Shown here: positions 8,911-18,578 of the stretch, in pieces
Numbering within the stretch: the stretch's first letter is position 1
Layout: the number at the start of each line of letters is the position of its first letter
NCBI RefSeq assembly: GCF_001442615.1
Contig: NZ_LMXN01000011.1
Location: forward strand, 161,440-225,439
DNA: 64,000 nt
Direction: 5' to 3'
DNA from: Algoriphagus resistens
GTDB taxonomy: Bacteria > Bacteroidota > Bacteroidia > Cytophagales > Cyclobacteriaceae
Program-made: the position numbers and the translations under genes
The notes under the pieces: generated by a model
Databases searched by the model: none
What the model was told of the DNA's origin: nothing
Seen by the model: only the letters and a program-made list of their open reading frames with translations

Positions 8911-10032
8911 TCAAACGAAAAGTGCCGCTGCAATACTATCTGCAAGGAGTTTTCCGCTTTTGCTCAAAGATAGGTTTTTATCCTTCCAAATGAGCCACCC
9001 CTCAGAATCCATCTGAGCTAAAATGGCTTTTTTGGAGAAAAGGAGGTTTTCCCCAAATTCTTTTTGGATAACCCGAAAGTCTATTCCCCACAACGTCCTC
9101 AATCCCGTAAGTATATATTCGTTTAACCGTTCCTCCTCGGATAGATTGTCCACTGTAAATGGAATAGCTCCACTCTCCAAGCATTTCAGATAGCGCGGGT
9201 TGTTAGAAGGATTTACGCCCCTGTTTTTCCCATCAAAAGAATGGGCGCTTGGCCCCACTCCCAAATAGGGGATGCCTTTCCAGTAGTTTGTATTGTGCAA
9301 AGCGAATTGCCCGGGCTTGCCGAAGTTAGACACTTCATATTGAATATAGCCGGCTCTATCGGTTTGTTCCTGAAGAATTTCAAATTGCTCCGCTACAAAA
9401 TCCTCATCAGCCGGCAGGAATTTCCCTTTTTCAGTCCAGTTGCCCAGCGCAGTTTTGGGTTCTACCGTGAGGGCATAGCTGGAAAGATGTCCCGGATCCT
9501 GGGAGAGAGCTTCGGATAAATCCCGGGTCCACAATTCGTGGTTTGCCTGTGGGTAACCGTAAATCAAATCCAGACTGAATTTCCCAAATCCTGCTTTTCT
9601 TGCTTTCGTTATCGCTGATCTGGATTCTGCCGCAGAATGCGCACGATTGTAGAAAGTCAGGACTTTCTCATCGAAACTCTGAATTCCCAGACTTAGTCGA
9701 TCTATGCCCAGACTTTTCCACGAACTTAAATTCCCTCCATTCAAATTGTCCGGGTTTGCCTCCAATGTCACTTCCTGCCAATCCGAATTGTACGTTTTTG
9801 AAATCTGGTTTAGGATTTTTTCAATCAGTTTTGGAGGTAAAAGGGAGGGGGTTCCCCCACCAAAATAGATAGTTTCTACCTTTTTATTTTGAAGGTATTC
9901 GGATCGTAATTCCAATTCACGACAGATCATTGCGGCCATCCGATCCATGGTTGCCAGATTGGTGCTAAAATGAAAATCGCAATAATTGCAAGCCTGCCTA
10001 CAAAATGGAACGTGTATATATATGCCAGCCAA
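8911..10032 (-). CDS. hemW: Radical SAM heme chaperone HemW
   Basis: A 373-residue radical SAM protein. The cluster-binding motif C-x3-C-x2-C is at residues 11, 15 and 18 (FCRQACNYC), followed by the GGGTPSLL motif. The extra upstream Cys typical of coproporphyrinogen oxidase HemN is absent and the protein is short, which favours HemW, a heme-binding chaperone, over HemN. Translation appears to start at TTG: the reading frame begins at the family-typical MAGIYIHVPFC and no ATG lies near it. The divergent Omp85 gene starts only 46 bases away and also uses TTG, so the two share a very short promoter region. Confidence 0.9.
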   Translation of the reverse strand: MAGIYIHVPFCRQACNYCDFHFSTNLATMDRMAAMICRELELRSEYLQNKKVETIYFGGGTPSLLPPKLIEKILNQISKTYNSDWQEVTLEANPDNLNGGNLSSWKSLGIDRLSLGIQSFDEKVLTFYNRAHSAAESRSAITKARKAGFGKFSLDLIYGYPQANHELWTRDLSEALSQDPGHLSSYALTVEPKTALGNWTEKGKFLPADEDFVAEQFEILQEQTDRAGYIQYEVSNFGKPGQFALHNTNYWKGIPYLGVGPSAHSFDGKNRGVNPSNNPRYLKCLESGAIPFTVDNLSEEERLNEYILTGLRTLWGIDFRVIQKEFGENLLFSKKAILAQMDSEGWLIWKDKNLSLSKSGKLLADSIAAALFV

Positions 10033-10078
10033 AGTGAATTGTATTATTTTGCAAATATAACCAATCCGACTCAGTCCT

Positions 10079-11782
10079 TTGAAAACCTCTTTTTTGGCAT
10101 ACTTCTTTTTTTTCTTTGCCGGAGGATTGATTTGCGAAGCCCAGAATAACTATTGGATAAAGTGGTCAACTGATGATCCCCAGCACTATGTCGACTGGGT
10201 AGCCTTTACCTCTAAAATAGCCCGTGATAAGTACCTCGATTCTGTTCAGAATTCTTTTCAAAAAGAAGGGTACCTCGGTCTTTCTGTGAAAAGGGAATCA
10301 ATATCCCGTGATTCTTTGCAGGTGCAGATCATGTGCGGGAAGAAATACTATTGGGAGTCAATATCCGAAGGGAATGTGCCAAAAGCACTGTATCAGAATC
10401 TGCGCCCTATTACCCGTGCATATTCCTCAGCATCAGATTGGATGCGCAATGTGATCAATGGAGCCGAGAATAGCGGCTTTCCATTTGCTCAAATAAAACT
10501 TGACAGCATCCGGCGAAATGGCAACGCGCTTTCTGCCGTTTTTGCCTATGATGCTGGTCCGCTCATACATTGGGATAGTGTGAAAGTAGCCGGGGCTACT
10601 AAAACGCAGGCAAGGTATGTACAGAATATAACGGGAATCCGGCCTGGACAGCCTTTTTCACAAAAGCAGCTCGATGAGGCAAATCAGGCGCTCAGCCGCT
10701 CTCCTTATTTTGAGCAGACACGCTCCCCCATAGTCGATTTTCAGATCAAAAAGGCTCAGCCGACATTTACGTTACGTGATAGAAATACCAATGTACTGGA
10801 TGGGATAATTGGGCTGTTGCCTAATGCAAATGAGCCCGGCAAAATGCTTATAACAGGGCAGCTGGATTTGGAGCTATACCATCTGGGTGGAGTAGGAAGA
10901 GATGTGGCGGTGCACTGGCAGCGCCTGAACGTAGAAACACAGTCTTTGGACATCTCTGCCAAAGAATCATTTTTGTTTAACTCCCCATTGGATATCCGGG
11001 TAGGATTTAATTTACTCAAGCAGGATTCCACTTTTTTGAATAGGTACTTAAGTTTGGATTTTGGCTATCATCTGAGCACAAAAAGTTACCTGCGCTTTTT
11101 TACAGTTAGACAAGCGAGTGATATTTTGAGTACGGAAGCTTTTGGTGATGTGACGGAGCTTCCGGATGTAGCAGATTATCGGTGGAATCAGTATGGCTTA
11201 GGTTGGGCCTGGGATAAACTGGACTCCCCTGATTTCCCGAGAAGGGGATTTTTGGTAAGTGGTGAATTTGGTTTGGGGAATAAGAGAATTCTGGAAAACA
11301 CGGGGTTTCCTACTGAGGTTTATTTGAATTTGGATAAGGACAATCCCCAGTACTTGGGAAAGGGGGAGATTCAAACACATATTTTCGTCCGGCCAGGCTT
11401 TGGGATGTGGATTAGGGGAAGCGCGGCTTTCATCCAAAATCAAAATCTCTTGTTGAATGATTTGTTTCGATTAGGAGGATTGAAGAGTATCCGTGGCTTC
11501 AATGAAAATTTCTTTTATGCGCAGTCTTATGGCTACATAAATATGGAGCAGCGGCTTTTTTTTGGAGAAAACTCATTTCTCATGGGGTTTCTTGACTTTG
11601 GGATTCTGGAAAACCCGTACTTTGCAGCAGCTATTGATAAGCCCGTCTCTTTTGGCGCGGGAATCAATCTGGATACAGGCTCGGGAGTGTTTCGGTTTAT
11701 CTACGGAGTCGGAAAATCTAATTTGCAACCTTTACAATTCTCCTATTCTAGGATACATTTTGGCTACCTAGCCAGATTTTGA
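10079..11782 (+). CDS. Omp85/BamA-TamA family outer-membrane protein
   Basis: A 567-residue protein with a signal peptide (hydrophobic run FLAYFFFFFAGG, cleavage near CEAQ). The N-terminal half contains POTRA-like modules (about 30-225), one of them including the segment around VAGATKTQARYVQNITGIRPG. The C-terminal half is a 16-strand-type Omp85 barrel (about 235-567) ending in an aromatic residue (YLARF), the usual outer-membrane signal. The motif LGGLKSIRGF matches the conserved barrel-lumen loop of the family. It is shorter than BamA (about 800 residues), so a TamA-like or accessory transporter role is more likely than the core insertase. The frame has no ATG start; TTG is used. It overlaps or abuts the following DUF4271 gene. 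Confidence 0.85.
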   Translation: MKTSFLAYFFFFFAGGLICEAQNNYWIKWSTDDPQHYVDWVAFTSKIARDKYLDSVQNSFQKEGYLGLSVKRESISRDSLQVQIMCGKKYYWESISEGNVPKALYQNLRPITRAYSSASDWMRNVINGAENSGFPFAQIKLDSIRRNGNALSAVFAYDAGPLIHWDSVKVAGATKTQARYVQNITGIRPGQPFSQKQLDEANQALSRSPYFEQTRSPIVDFQIKKAQPTFTLRDRNTNVLDGIIGLLPNANEPGKMLITGQLDLELYHLGGVGRDVAVHWQRLNVETQSLDISAKESFLFNSPLDIRVGFNLLKQDSTFLNRYLSLDFGYHLSTKSYLRFFTVRQASDILSTEAFGDVTELPDVADYRWNQYGLGWAWDKLDSPDFPRRGFLVSGEFGLGNKRILENTGFPTEVYLNLDKDNPQYLGKGEIQTHIFVRPGFGMWIRGSAAFIQNQNLLLNDLFRLGGLKSIRGFNENFFYAQSYGYINMEQRLFFGENSFLMGFLDFGILENPYFAAAIDKPVSFGAGINLDTGSGVFRFIYGVGKSNLQPLQFSYSRIHFGYLARF

Positions 11783-11784
11783 AT

Positions 11785-12906
11785 ATGAAAAAATTGATCA
11801 GCAAGTCAATAATTACCCTATTTCTACTAGTTGGCCTCTGTCAGCCTGCCTTTTCTCAGGTTTTGGAAGATTATAATCCAAATTGGCAAGAGGGAGAGCG
11901 GGAGACATGGTTCAGCTCCAATGACCGACTGATGCTTGACTTAGATCTTGAAACGTTTCCATTGGCTTATTTTTCATTTAAGTTCCCAGATCATTCGGTC
12001 GTGTTTGTGGGGGAAAAGCTCTGGTTTTTCACTGACCAGGATACCGCATTTGTAGAGCGGGTGGAGGATTTCAAAAAAGAATTTTCAGGTGATAAGACGA
12101 ATCTTACAGTTTTTAAAAATGGGATTTCTGCAGATCAGGCAGGGGTGAGGAAAATTTTGCAGGCTGAGTCCTCAGACAACAGTACAGGTGAGGTGGGATT
12201 CCCTATGGAAAAGCGGAAGTTTGACAGGCAAACTATCCGTGATTTCTTTGGGGTTGGATTGCTGATTTCCCTATTGCTAATAGGACTCTACAAACTGGCT
12301 TATCCTTTCATTTTCTCTATGATGATAAAGCCTATTTCGCTGCTGACTGCAGAAGATTTTTCTGAAATAGGGAGCTTGCAGAAGTTTTTTTCCGTAGATA
12401 TTTTGTTTTATGTGTTTATAGTAAATATGCTTTTGTCGCTATCGCTGGTAACTGGTATGGTAGTCTTCCGCCAAGAATGGCTGGTATCAAGGATAGAGCT
12501 TAGCTTTACTGCGTTAATGGCATTATGGTTAGGGGGTGCTTTTTTTCTTTTATTGCTCACTATTCTCAAATTTACGGCTATTAAAATTTTGTCCTTCTTA
12601 TTTGATTTGGGGAAATTAGAATTCCCTCATTTCTTTTATTTGCTACGCCTGGTTGCAATTGCAACTATTGGATTGATATTGGTATCCGCGTTTTTTTTGC
12701 TAAATGATTTCTACGCTATTAAAACGGCGTTAGAATTCTCATTTACAGCTTTTTTCTGGGTGTATATCCTAGGGGTTCTTGGGCTGTTTTTGATTATGGT
12801 GAATAAACTGGGTTTTAAGAAATACCATTTATTTACTTACCTTTGCATCGCGGAATTAGTGCCCTTTTTAATCTTGGCCAAATTGGTGCTTGATGTGGGG
12901 TATTAA
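11785..12906 (+). CDS. DUF4271 membrane protein
   Basis: About 373 residues from the ATG at 11785 (MKKLISKSII); a TTG two codons earlier overlaps the Omp85 gene by four bases. A signal peptide ends near PAFSQ, a soluble region follows (about 25-150), and six or so transmembrane helices fill 155-373. It belongs to DUF4271, a Bacteroidota family regularly found directly before hemD and the gliding genes. Its function is unknown. The tight coupling to the Omp85 gene and the 32-base gap to hemD suggest one operon, and a link to envelope biogenesis is inferred only from this context. Confidence 0.85.
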   Translation: MKKLISKSIITLFLLVGLCQPAFSQVLEDYNPNWQEGERETWFSSNDRLMLDLDLETFPLAYFSFKFPDHSVVFVGEKLWFFTDQDTAFVERVEDFKKEFSGDKTNLTVFKNGISADQAGVRKILQAESSDNSTGEVGFPMEKRKFDRQTIRDFFGVGLLISLLLIGLYKLAYPFIFSMMIKPISLLTAEDFSEIGSLQKFFSVDILFYVFIVNMLLSLSLVTGMVVFRQEWLVSRIELSFTALMALWLGGAFFLLLLTILKFTAIKILSFLFDLGKLEFPHFFYLLRLVAIATIGLILVSAFFLLNDFYAIKTALEFSFTAFFWVYILGVLGLFLIMVNKLGFKKYHLFTYLCIAELVPFLILAKLVLDVGY

Positions 12907-12938
12907 TCTCGGTAATCACCAAAAGGAATAATAGAAGC

Positions 12939-13712
12939 ATGAGCACAGCTACCAAAGACAGGTTTAGACCAGTAAAAAGTATTCTAGTATCCCAGCCGGC
13001 CCCCGCGGGTGCCAATTCTCCCTACATCCAACTGGCAGAGAAATATAACCTGAAGATAGATTTTCGTCAGTTTATAAAGGTAGAACCAGTTGTGCCAAAG
13101 GAATTTCGCAAACAAAAGATCGATATTTTGAAGCATACTGCTGTGATTTTTACAAGCCGAAATGCTATTGATCACTTCTTTGCTATCTGCAAAGATTTCA
13201 AAATAGAGATGCCCGCTGATATGAAGTATTTTTGTATTTCAGATCAAACTGCCCATTATCTTCAGAAGTATATTGTAATCCGAAAGCGTAAATTATTCGT
13301 AGGTCAAAAGACTGCACAGGATTTATTTGACTATTTCAAAAAACATAAATCAGAAAAGTATTTATTTCCGTGCTCGGATATCCGTAAAGACGATATTCCT
13401 GAATATATGGAAAAGAATGGAATAGCCTTTACTGAAGCGATAATTTACCATACCTTGGAGGCAGACCTTTCTGATTTGGCTGATGTGAAATATGATATAT
13501 TGGCATTTTTCAGCCCATCAGGAATCAAATCTCTTAAAATTAATTTTCCGAATTTTGAACAAGGAAATACAAGGATTGCCGCATTTGGACCTACTACAGC
13601 ACAGGCGGTAAGGGATTTGAATTTGATTTTGGACATTGAGGCACCGATGCCAAATGCCCCAAGTATGACTGGTGCATTGGAACTTTATATTAAAAAAGCG
13701 AATAATTTGTAA
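12939..13712 (+). CDS. hemD: Uroporphyrinogen-III synthase
   Basis: A 257-residue cytoplasmic protein of the HemD family. The two alternating alpha/beta domains are recognisable: the first contains VIFTSRNAIDHFF, the second the AFFSPSGIKSL and IAAFGPTTAQAV segments that line the active-site cleft. It converts hydroxymethylbilane to uroporphyrinogen III, the branch point to heme, siroheme and cobalamin. HemD sequences diverge strongly, but these motifs and its position after DUF4271 agree with the usual Bacteroidota order. It lies in the same transcription direction as the T9SS genes that follow. Confidence 0.87.
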   Translation: MSTATKDRFRPVKSILVSQPAPAGANSPYIQLAEKYNLKIDFRQFIKVEPVVPKEFRKQKIDILKHTAVIFTSRNAIDHFFAICKDFKIEMPADMKYFCISDQTAHYLQKYIVIRKRKLFVGQKTAQDLFDYFKKHKSEKYLFPCSDIRKDDIPEYMEKNGIAFTEAIIYHTLEADLSDLADVKYDILAFFSPSGIKSLKINFPNFEQGNTRIAAFGPTTAQAVRDLNLILDIEAPMPNAPSMTGALELYIKKANNL

Positions 13713-13786
13713 AACAGAGAATCTAAATCTGTGGTTTTTCAGTTTAAAATTCTTAGAATAGTTTTTATGTTAGACGAAACCATTGT

Positions 13787-14770
13787 ATGATGATTCAAAG
13801 AGGTCATTCGAAATACTTTTTGAGATGTTCTATTCTCATGCTTTTCTTTTTTGAGGTTTCTTCGCTGATGGCCCAGCAGGATCCTCAATTTACCCAATAT
13901 ATGTATAATGGCATGTATTATAATCCTGCGTTTGCCGGCAAGGATGACGGATTCAGGTTTTCTGCTTTGCACCGCTCCCAATGGTTAAATTATACTACTA
14001 ATTCAGGGCAGGGTGGGGCACCGGTTACTCAGTTGTTAACCGCCCAAGGAAGACTTGAAGGAAAAAATATAGGCTACGGTCTTACGATTGTCAATGACCA
14101 GATAGGTGCTACAGGAAATTTGGAAATCAATCTTCAAGGCGCATACCACAAAAAGATCAACAGATCCACATTAAGCTTTGGTGGGTATGTGGGGATGTTT
14201 TCCAGCTCTTTGGATTATGGAGAACTAATTGTGGTGAATCCTGAACCTAATCTCCCGAATTCAGGTAAGGAGGGCCAGATTAATTTCAACGTAGGAGCAG
14301 GCCTATTGCTGGATGCAGGTAGTTACTATATAGGGCTCAGTAGTCGTCATATTAACGAGCCAAACTTTGATTTTGGAGATGGATCTTATTCAAATCAGCT
14401 GAAAAACCACTCCTATTTGCTGGTTGGATATAGGTTTAGACCGGTAGGTCAACTGGCGATCGAACCTAGTTTGCTTTTAAAATCAGTTTCTTTTAATAAT
14501 TTTTCTTATGAAGCCAGCGTTATTGCTACGCATCAGAATAAGATAAGTGGAGGGATAGGTTTTAGAGGTGAAGAATCAGTGTCGCTTATTCTTGGATACA
14601 GCCTTTTAAAAGACAATTCTCTAAACTTAGGATATGCATTTGATCTGGTGTTTAGTGGCGTTGAGGCCAAATCTCCTACCAGTCATGAACTGATGCTCCG
14701 CTATACGCTGTCAAATGTGAGCAGAGAGGTGCAGCGCGTAATTCAAAGAACACCAAGATTTAGATTTTGA
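13787..14770 (+). CDS. PorP/SprF-family type IX secretion outer-membrane protein
   Basis: A 327-residue protein with a signal peptide (cleavage near SLMAQQ), followed directly by the hallmark segment DPQFTQYMYNGMYYNPAFAG. The remainder is a predicted 14-strand-type barrel rich in alternating Gly/aromatic strands. Family members link the T9SS and gliding machinery to surface proteins; SprF is needed to display SprB in Flavobacterium. It lies 146 bases upstream of gldK and probably belongs to the same T9SS cluster. Many PorP/SprF paralogues exist per genome, so the exact partner cannot be named. Confidence 0.88.
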   Translation: MMIQRGHSKYFLRCSILMLFFFEVSSLMAQQDPQFTQYMYNGMYYNPAFAGKDDGFRFSALHRSQWLNYTTNSGQGGAPVTQLLTAQGRLEGKNIGYGLTIVNDQIGATGNLEINLQGAYHKKINRSTLSFGGYVGMFSSSLDYGELIVVNPEPNLPNSGKEGQINFNVGAGLLLDAGSYYIGLSSRHINEPNFDFGDGSYSNQLKNHSYLLVGYRFRPVGQLAIEPSLLLKSVSFNNFSYEASVIATHQNKISGGIGFRGEESVSLILGYSLLKDNSLNLGYAFDLVFSGVEAKSPTSHELMLRYTLSNVSREVQRVIQRTPRFRF

Positions 14771-14918
14771 AATTCGCTGAAATAGTGGAGTTTTGCATAT
14801 ACGGAGTTTTAACTAGATGTTAACATTGCCCTTTAATTTGGCAGGTTATTTGCATTATTGAGCCAAATTCAGCTAAATTTCGAATCTTTGAAAATACTTT
14901 ACACAGCGTAATTATTTG

Positions 14919-16034
14919 ATGAACGAAAAAACGTCATTTATGTATAGAAAAATTAATGTCCGCTTTATGCCCCTTGCCTTAGGTTTGGCATTAGTGACAC
15001 TTTTGCCGAGTTGCGGTCTTTTTAATAAAAAGGGTGCGGCTAGCGAAAAGATGAATAGAAGAGGAGAAGTGACGGGGGTTCCGAAGCGTTCAAATTGGCA
15101 GCAAAATCTTCCCTATGATATGGTGCCGGTTAAAGCAGGGACTTTTTGGATGGGGCAGGCTGATGAAGATATAGCTCATACCCAATCAGCTTTGAATAAG
15201 CAGATTACGATATCAGAATTTTTTATGGACAAATATGAAGTGTCTAATAACAAGTACCGTCAATTTTTAGAAGCTGTGAAAAGTGGGACCTATGAAACCG
15301 GCACACCTACCACATTGAAAGATCCTCCGCAATTGAATTATGATGAACTCAAGCCAGATACCACAGTTTGGTCGACGAGTTTTGCCTATCATTATGGGGA
15401 TCCATTGATGGAATTTTATTTTGACCATCCTGCATTTGATAATTATCCTGTCGTTGGGGTTTCTTGGGATCAGGCAAAAAAATATTGTGAGTGGAGAACC
15501 TACCACATGAGGGCAAATGATGATAGCGAATTTGATGGGCCGGCATTTGAGCTTCCTTCAGAAGCTGAGTGGGAATATGCAGCCAAAGGAGGAAAAGATG
15601 TTGCCAAGTACCCTTGGGGTGGTCCATACCTGAAAAATAAGAGAGGTTGTCTAATGGCAAACTTTAAGCCTGGAAGAGGTAATTATATTGATGATGGATT
15701 TGCGTACACAGCACCCGTAGATGTGTTTGCACCAAATGGCTATGGATTATATAATATGTCCGGAAATGTAGCTGAATGGGTGCTTGATGCCTACGCGGCT
15801 ACTTCTAGCACGATTATGTGGGATTTAAATCCGGTGTATGACGACCCAAATGAGCCAAGAAAAGTAGTAAGGGGTGGTAGCTGGAAGGATATCGCGCATT
15901 ACCTTGAGACGAGTACAAGAACCTACGAATACGAAGATGTAGCTCAGGCCCACATCGGATTCAGAACAAAACTGACTTTCATTGGACGCTCTGGTTCTAT
16001 GGATGTTAATAGTTCAACAAGAAGAAGAAGATAA
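14919..16034 (+). CDS. gldK: Gliding/T9SS lipoprotein GldK (PorK)
   Basis: A 371-residue lipoprotein. The signal peptide ends in a lipobox (LLPSC), so it is anchored to the outer membrane. The rest is an FGE-sulfatase-like (SUMF1) domain, shown by VKAGTFWMG, DKYEVSNNKYRQF, LPSEAEWEYAAKGG, GNVAEW and VVRGGSW. GldK/PorK forms a ring with GldN/PorN on the periplasmic face of the outer membrane. The gene order gldK-gldL-gldM-gldN confirms the call over other SUMF1 proteins. Start chosen at the ATG at 14919; another in-frame ATG at 14940 would still keep the signal peptide. Confidence 0.93.
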   Translation: MNEKTSFMYRKINVRFMPLALGLALVTLLPSCGLFNKKGAASEKMNRRGEVTGVPKRSNWQQNLPYDMVPVKAGTFWMGQADEDIAHTQSALNKQITISEFFMDKYEVSNNKYRQFLEAVKSGTYETGTPTTLKDPPQLNYDELKPDTTVWSTSFAYHYGDPLMEFYFDHPAFDNYPVVGVSWDQAKKYCEWRTYHMRANDDSEFDGPAFELPSEAEWEYAAKGGKDVAKYPWGGPYLKNKRGCLMANFKPGRGNYIDDGFAYTAPVDVFAPNGYGLYNMSGNVAEWVLDAYAATSSTIMWDLNPVYDDPNEPRKVVRGGSWKDIAHYLETSTRTYEYEDVAQAHIGFRTKLTFIGRSGSMDVNSSTRRRR

Positions 16035-16092
16035 GTAATCTCATACCAACACTAAAGAAAATCACCTTAAAACTTTAATTTCAATTTTACAC

Positions 16093-16896
16093 ATGGCTAG
16101 TAACAGCAACTCTTTCTCAGCTAAATTTTATTCTAGCATAATGCCAAAAATTTATGGTATTGGTGCGGCCGTCGTTATTCTGGGTGCGATGTTCAAGATT
16201 CTGGATTGGACGGGTGCCAATTGGATGATTGGTATTGGGCTTAGTACAGAGGCATTTATATTTTTCCTTTCTGCATTCGAGCCTCGCAATGAGGAGGTGG
16301 ATTGGTCAAAAGTATATCCAGAACTTGCAGGTGATGCACCAGCAGCTCCAAGAGCCCAAAGAGTAGTGGCTGGAGGGGATCAGGTTTCCCAGAAACTTGA
16401 TGAGATGCTTGCCAACGCCAAAGTAGGACCGGAATTAATTGAAAGCCTTGGAAAAGGAATGCAAAACCTGGCAACCTCCGCTGAGAAAATGGGAAACCTT
16501 TCTGATGCAGCTGTTGCTACAAATGAATATGCTACCAATGTAAAATCTGCCGCTAAGACGCTGGTAGATATGAACGCTTCCTACAGTAAAACTGCCGCTG
16601 CTCTTACCGAAATGTCTTCTGCATCGCAGGATGCCAAAGCTTATCACAATCAGGTAGTTACTGTTACAAAAAATCTTTCTGCTTTGAATTCAGTTTATGA
16701 GATGGAACTTCAGGACGCCAACAGCCACGTGAAGACATTGAATAAGTTTTATGCTAATATGACTGCTGCGATGGAAGGACTATCTGAAGCGGGCAAAGAA
16801 ACCCAGGCATTTAAAACAGAATTATCAAAATTGAATCAGAACGTTAGTTCATTGAATAAAATCTATGGTGGAATGCTATCCGCTATGAAAGGTTAA
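16093..16896 (+). CDS. gldL: T9SS/gliding motor inner-membrane protein GldL
   Basis: A 267-residue inner-membrane protein. Two N-terminal transmembrane helices (about 18-37 and 44-63) are followed by a long cytoplasmic helical region. A membrane-embedded Glu53 in the motif GLSTEAFIFF corresponds to the glutamate shown in other GldL proteins to couple proton flow to rotation. GldL and GldM together form the rotary motor that powers gliding and type IX secretion. The gene is 58 bases after gldK and 41 bases before gldM. Confidence 0.94.
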   Translation: MASNSNSFSAKFYSSIMPKIYGIGAAVVILGAMFKILDWTGANWMIGIGLSTEAFIFFLSAFEPRNEEVDWSKVYPELAGDAPAAPRAQRVVAGGDQVSQKLDEMLANAKVGPELIESLGKGMQNLATSAEKMGNLSDAAVATNEYATNVKSAAKTLVDMNASYSKTAAALTEMSSASQDAKAYHNQVVTVTKNLSALNSVYEMELQDANSHVKTLNKFYANMTAAMEGLSEAGKETQAFKTELSKLNQNVSSLNKIYGGMLSAMKG

Positions 16897-16937
16897 TTTC
16901 TCTTCAATTCATTTAAAAATTCCATTAAAACTTAAAA

Positions 16938-18551
16938 ATGGCAGGAACTAAAGAGACACCTAGGCAGCGGATGATTGGTATGATGTACCTGGTTTTAACG
17001 GCCCTACTGGCCCTCCAGGTAAGTAATCAAATCCTCCAAAAATTTGTATTGATTAACGATGGGATGGAGCGAACCTCCAGAAACTTCATCAATAAGAACC
17101 AAAAAACCGTTGAATCTATCGCCTATACCGTAGAGCAACAAGGGAATAAAGAAGTGGATGTTCCTAAAGTGGAGGCAGCTAATCAAATCAGAGAGGCAAC
17201 TAAAGAAACTTACGATTACCTAGAGCAGCTTAAGCAGGATTTGATTACCCAATCCAACGCAAAAAATGACGAAGGTAACTTTGTGAACGCCCAACTTAAG
17301 AATACAGAAATAACAGGAAACCTATTTGCCAACAATGGTAGAGGTGAGGAGATGAAGACAAGGCTAAATGCATATCCTGCTAAAATTTCCGAAATCTTGA
17401 CTTCGGTTGGTCTTTCTGATATGACTTTTGGCGATATAGCGAAGGACGCTGCGGACATCGAGCTTTTTGCTAATGACAGAGAAGCTAGAAATAAAGATTT
17501 CGTTGCGTTGAACTTTGTCAAGTCTCCGGTTGGAGCGGTGATGGCTTTGATTTCCCAATACCAGAATGAGGTGTTGAATATTGAAAGTGAATCGTTAACT
17601 GCTGTGCAGAACACCATCGGTTCCTTCTTTTTCAAGGCGGACGTGACTGAAGCCAGGATAGCTGCGTTATCAAATGTAGTAGCTGCCGGTACGAAGTTTG
17701 AAGCGGATATGTTTATTGCATCCAGTTCTACATCTTCAGTACCTACAATGACCATAGATGGTCGTTCAGTGCCTGTAGATGCCAGTGGCTTTGGTAAAAT
17801 CGAATTTAATGTGACTCCAGCTTCCGAGTACGATGATCGAGGATTGGCCAGAAGAGTGATCAATGGGGAGATTATAACCAATGTGGGTGGGGAGGATAAA
17901 GTACTTCCTGTGGAATATGAATATTTCGTAGCCCAGCCAGTCATTAAGGTTTCTTCTGAAGTAGTTCAGCAGCTTTATGCAGATTGTGCCAATGAACTGT
18001 TGATTGAAGTTCCTGCTTTGGGAAATACCTATTCTCCGGAGTTTGCAGTGAGCAATGGACAGTCTATTAAAGGAAGTAAGCCGGGCCAGTTGACTGTGAT
18101 TCCAGGTGCTTCAGGAAAAGTAAATATTGGAGTTAGTAGTGGCGGGAATAAAATCGGTACTGTTGATTATGACATCAAGCCAGTGCCGGCACCTTCTTTA
18201 GTTGCGGCAACTTCAAACGGTTCAGAGCTGGATTTGAGCCAGGCTCACGCAATCAGTTCTCTGATGGGGCTGAAAATGCTTGCAAAGGCAGAGCCTACTT
18301 TTGCAAGAACTATGGCCAAGGATGCCAATTTCGAGGTGACCGGTGGTGAAATGAGATTGCTGAGAAATGAGGTGCCAAGACAAACAGTTCAGATCTCAAA
18401 TGGTAATAGTCTGGCAATGCGTTCGTTATTAGAAAGCGCGAGAGCTGGAGATGTTGTGGTATTTGAAATCCGGCAAGTAACCAGGACAAATTTCAGAGGA
18501 AATAAGATTCCTTCAGAATTACGACAAGTTGTCCCTATTCGCGTTAAGTAA
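16938..18551 (+). CDS. gldM: T9SS/gliding motor periplasmic shaft GldM
   Basis: A 537-residue protein. One N-terminal transmembrane helix (about 14-33, beginning after TPRQRMIGMM) inserts into the GldL ring; the remainder is a long periplasmic stalk of helical and then beta-sandwich domains. Length and the start motif PRQRMIGMMYLVLTALLAL match GldM/PorM. It spans the periplasm and contacts the GldK-GldN ring. It is in the gldKLMN operon. Confidence 0.94.
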   Translation: MAGTKETPRQRMIGMMYLVLTALLALQVSNQILQKFVLINDGMERTSRNFINKNQKTVESIAYTVEQQGNKEVDVPKVEAANQIREATKETYDYLEQLKQDLITQSNAKNDEGNFVNAQLKNTEITGNLFANNGRGEEMKTRLNAYPAKISEILTSVGLSDMTFGDIAKDAADIELFANDREARNKDFVALNFVKSPVGAVMALISQYQNEVLNIESESLTAVQNTIGSFFFKADVTEARIAALSNVVAAGTKFEADMFIASSSTSSVPTMTIDGRSVPVDASGFGKIEFNVTPASEYDDRGLARRVINGEIITNVGGEDKVLPVEYEYFVAQPVIKVSSEVVQQLYADCANELLIEVPALGNTYSPEFAVSNGQSIKGSKPGQLTVIPGASGKVNIGVSSGGNKIGTVDYDIKPVPAPSLVAATSNGSELDLSQAHAISSLMGLKMLAKAEPTFARTMAKDANFEVTGGEMRLLRNEVPRQTVQISNGNSLAMRSLLESARAGDVVVFEIRQVTRTNFRGNKIPSELRQVVPIRVK

Positions 18552-18578
18552 CAAGTAATTAGGGATTAAGATAAACGA

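Noticed and set aside
14821..14860. Promoter-like TTG and TATTTG pair upstream of gldK
   Set aside because: The -7 element lacks the two spacer bases of TAnnTTTG and the spacing is off by one; not strong enough to call.
17216..17944. Long minus-strand frame within gldM (242 residues)
   Set aside because: No signal, domain or context; a shadow of gldM.
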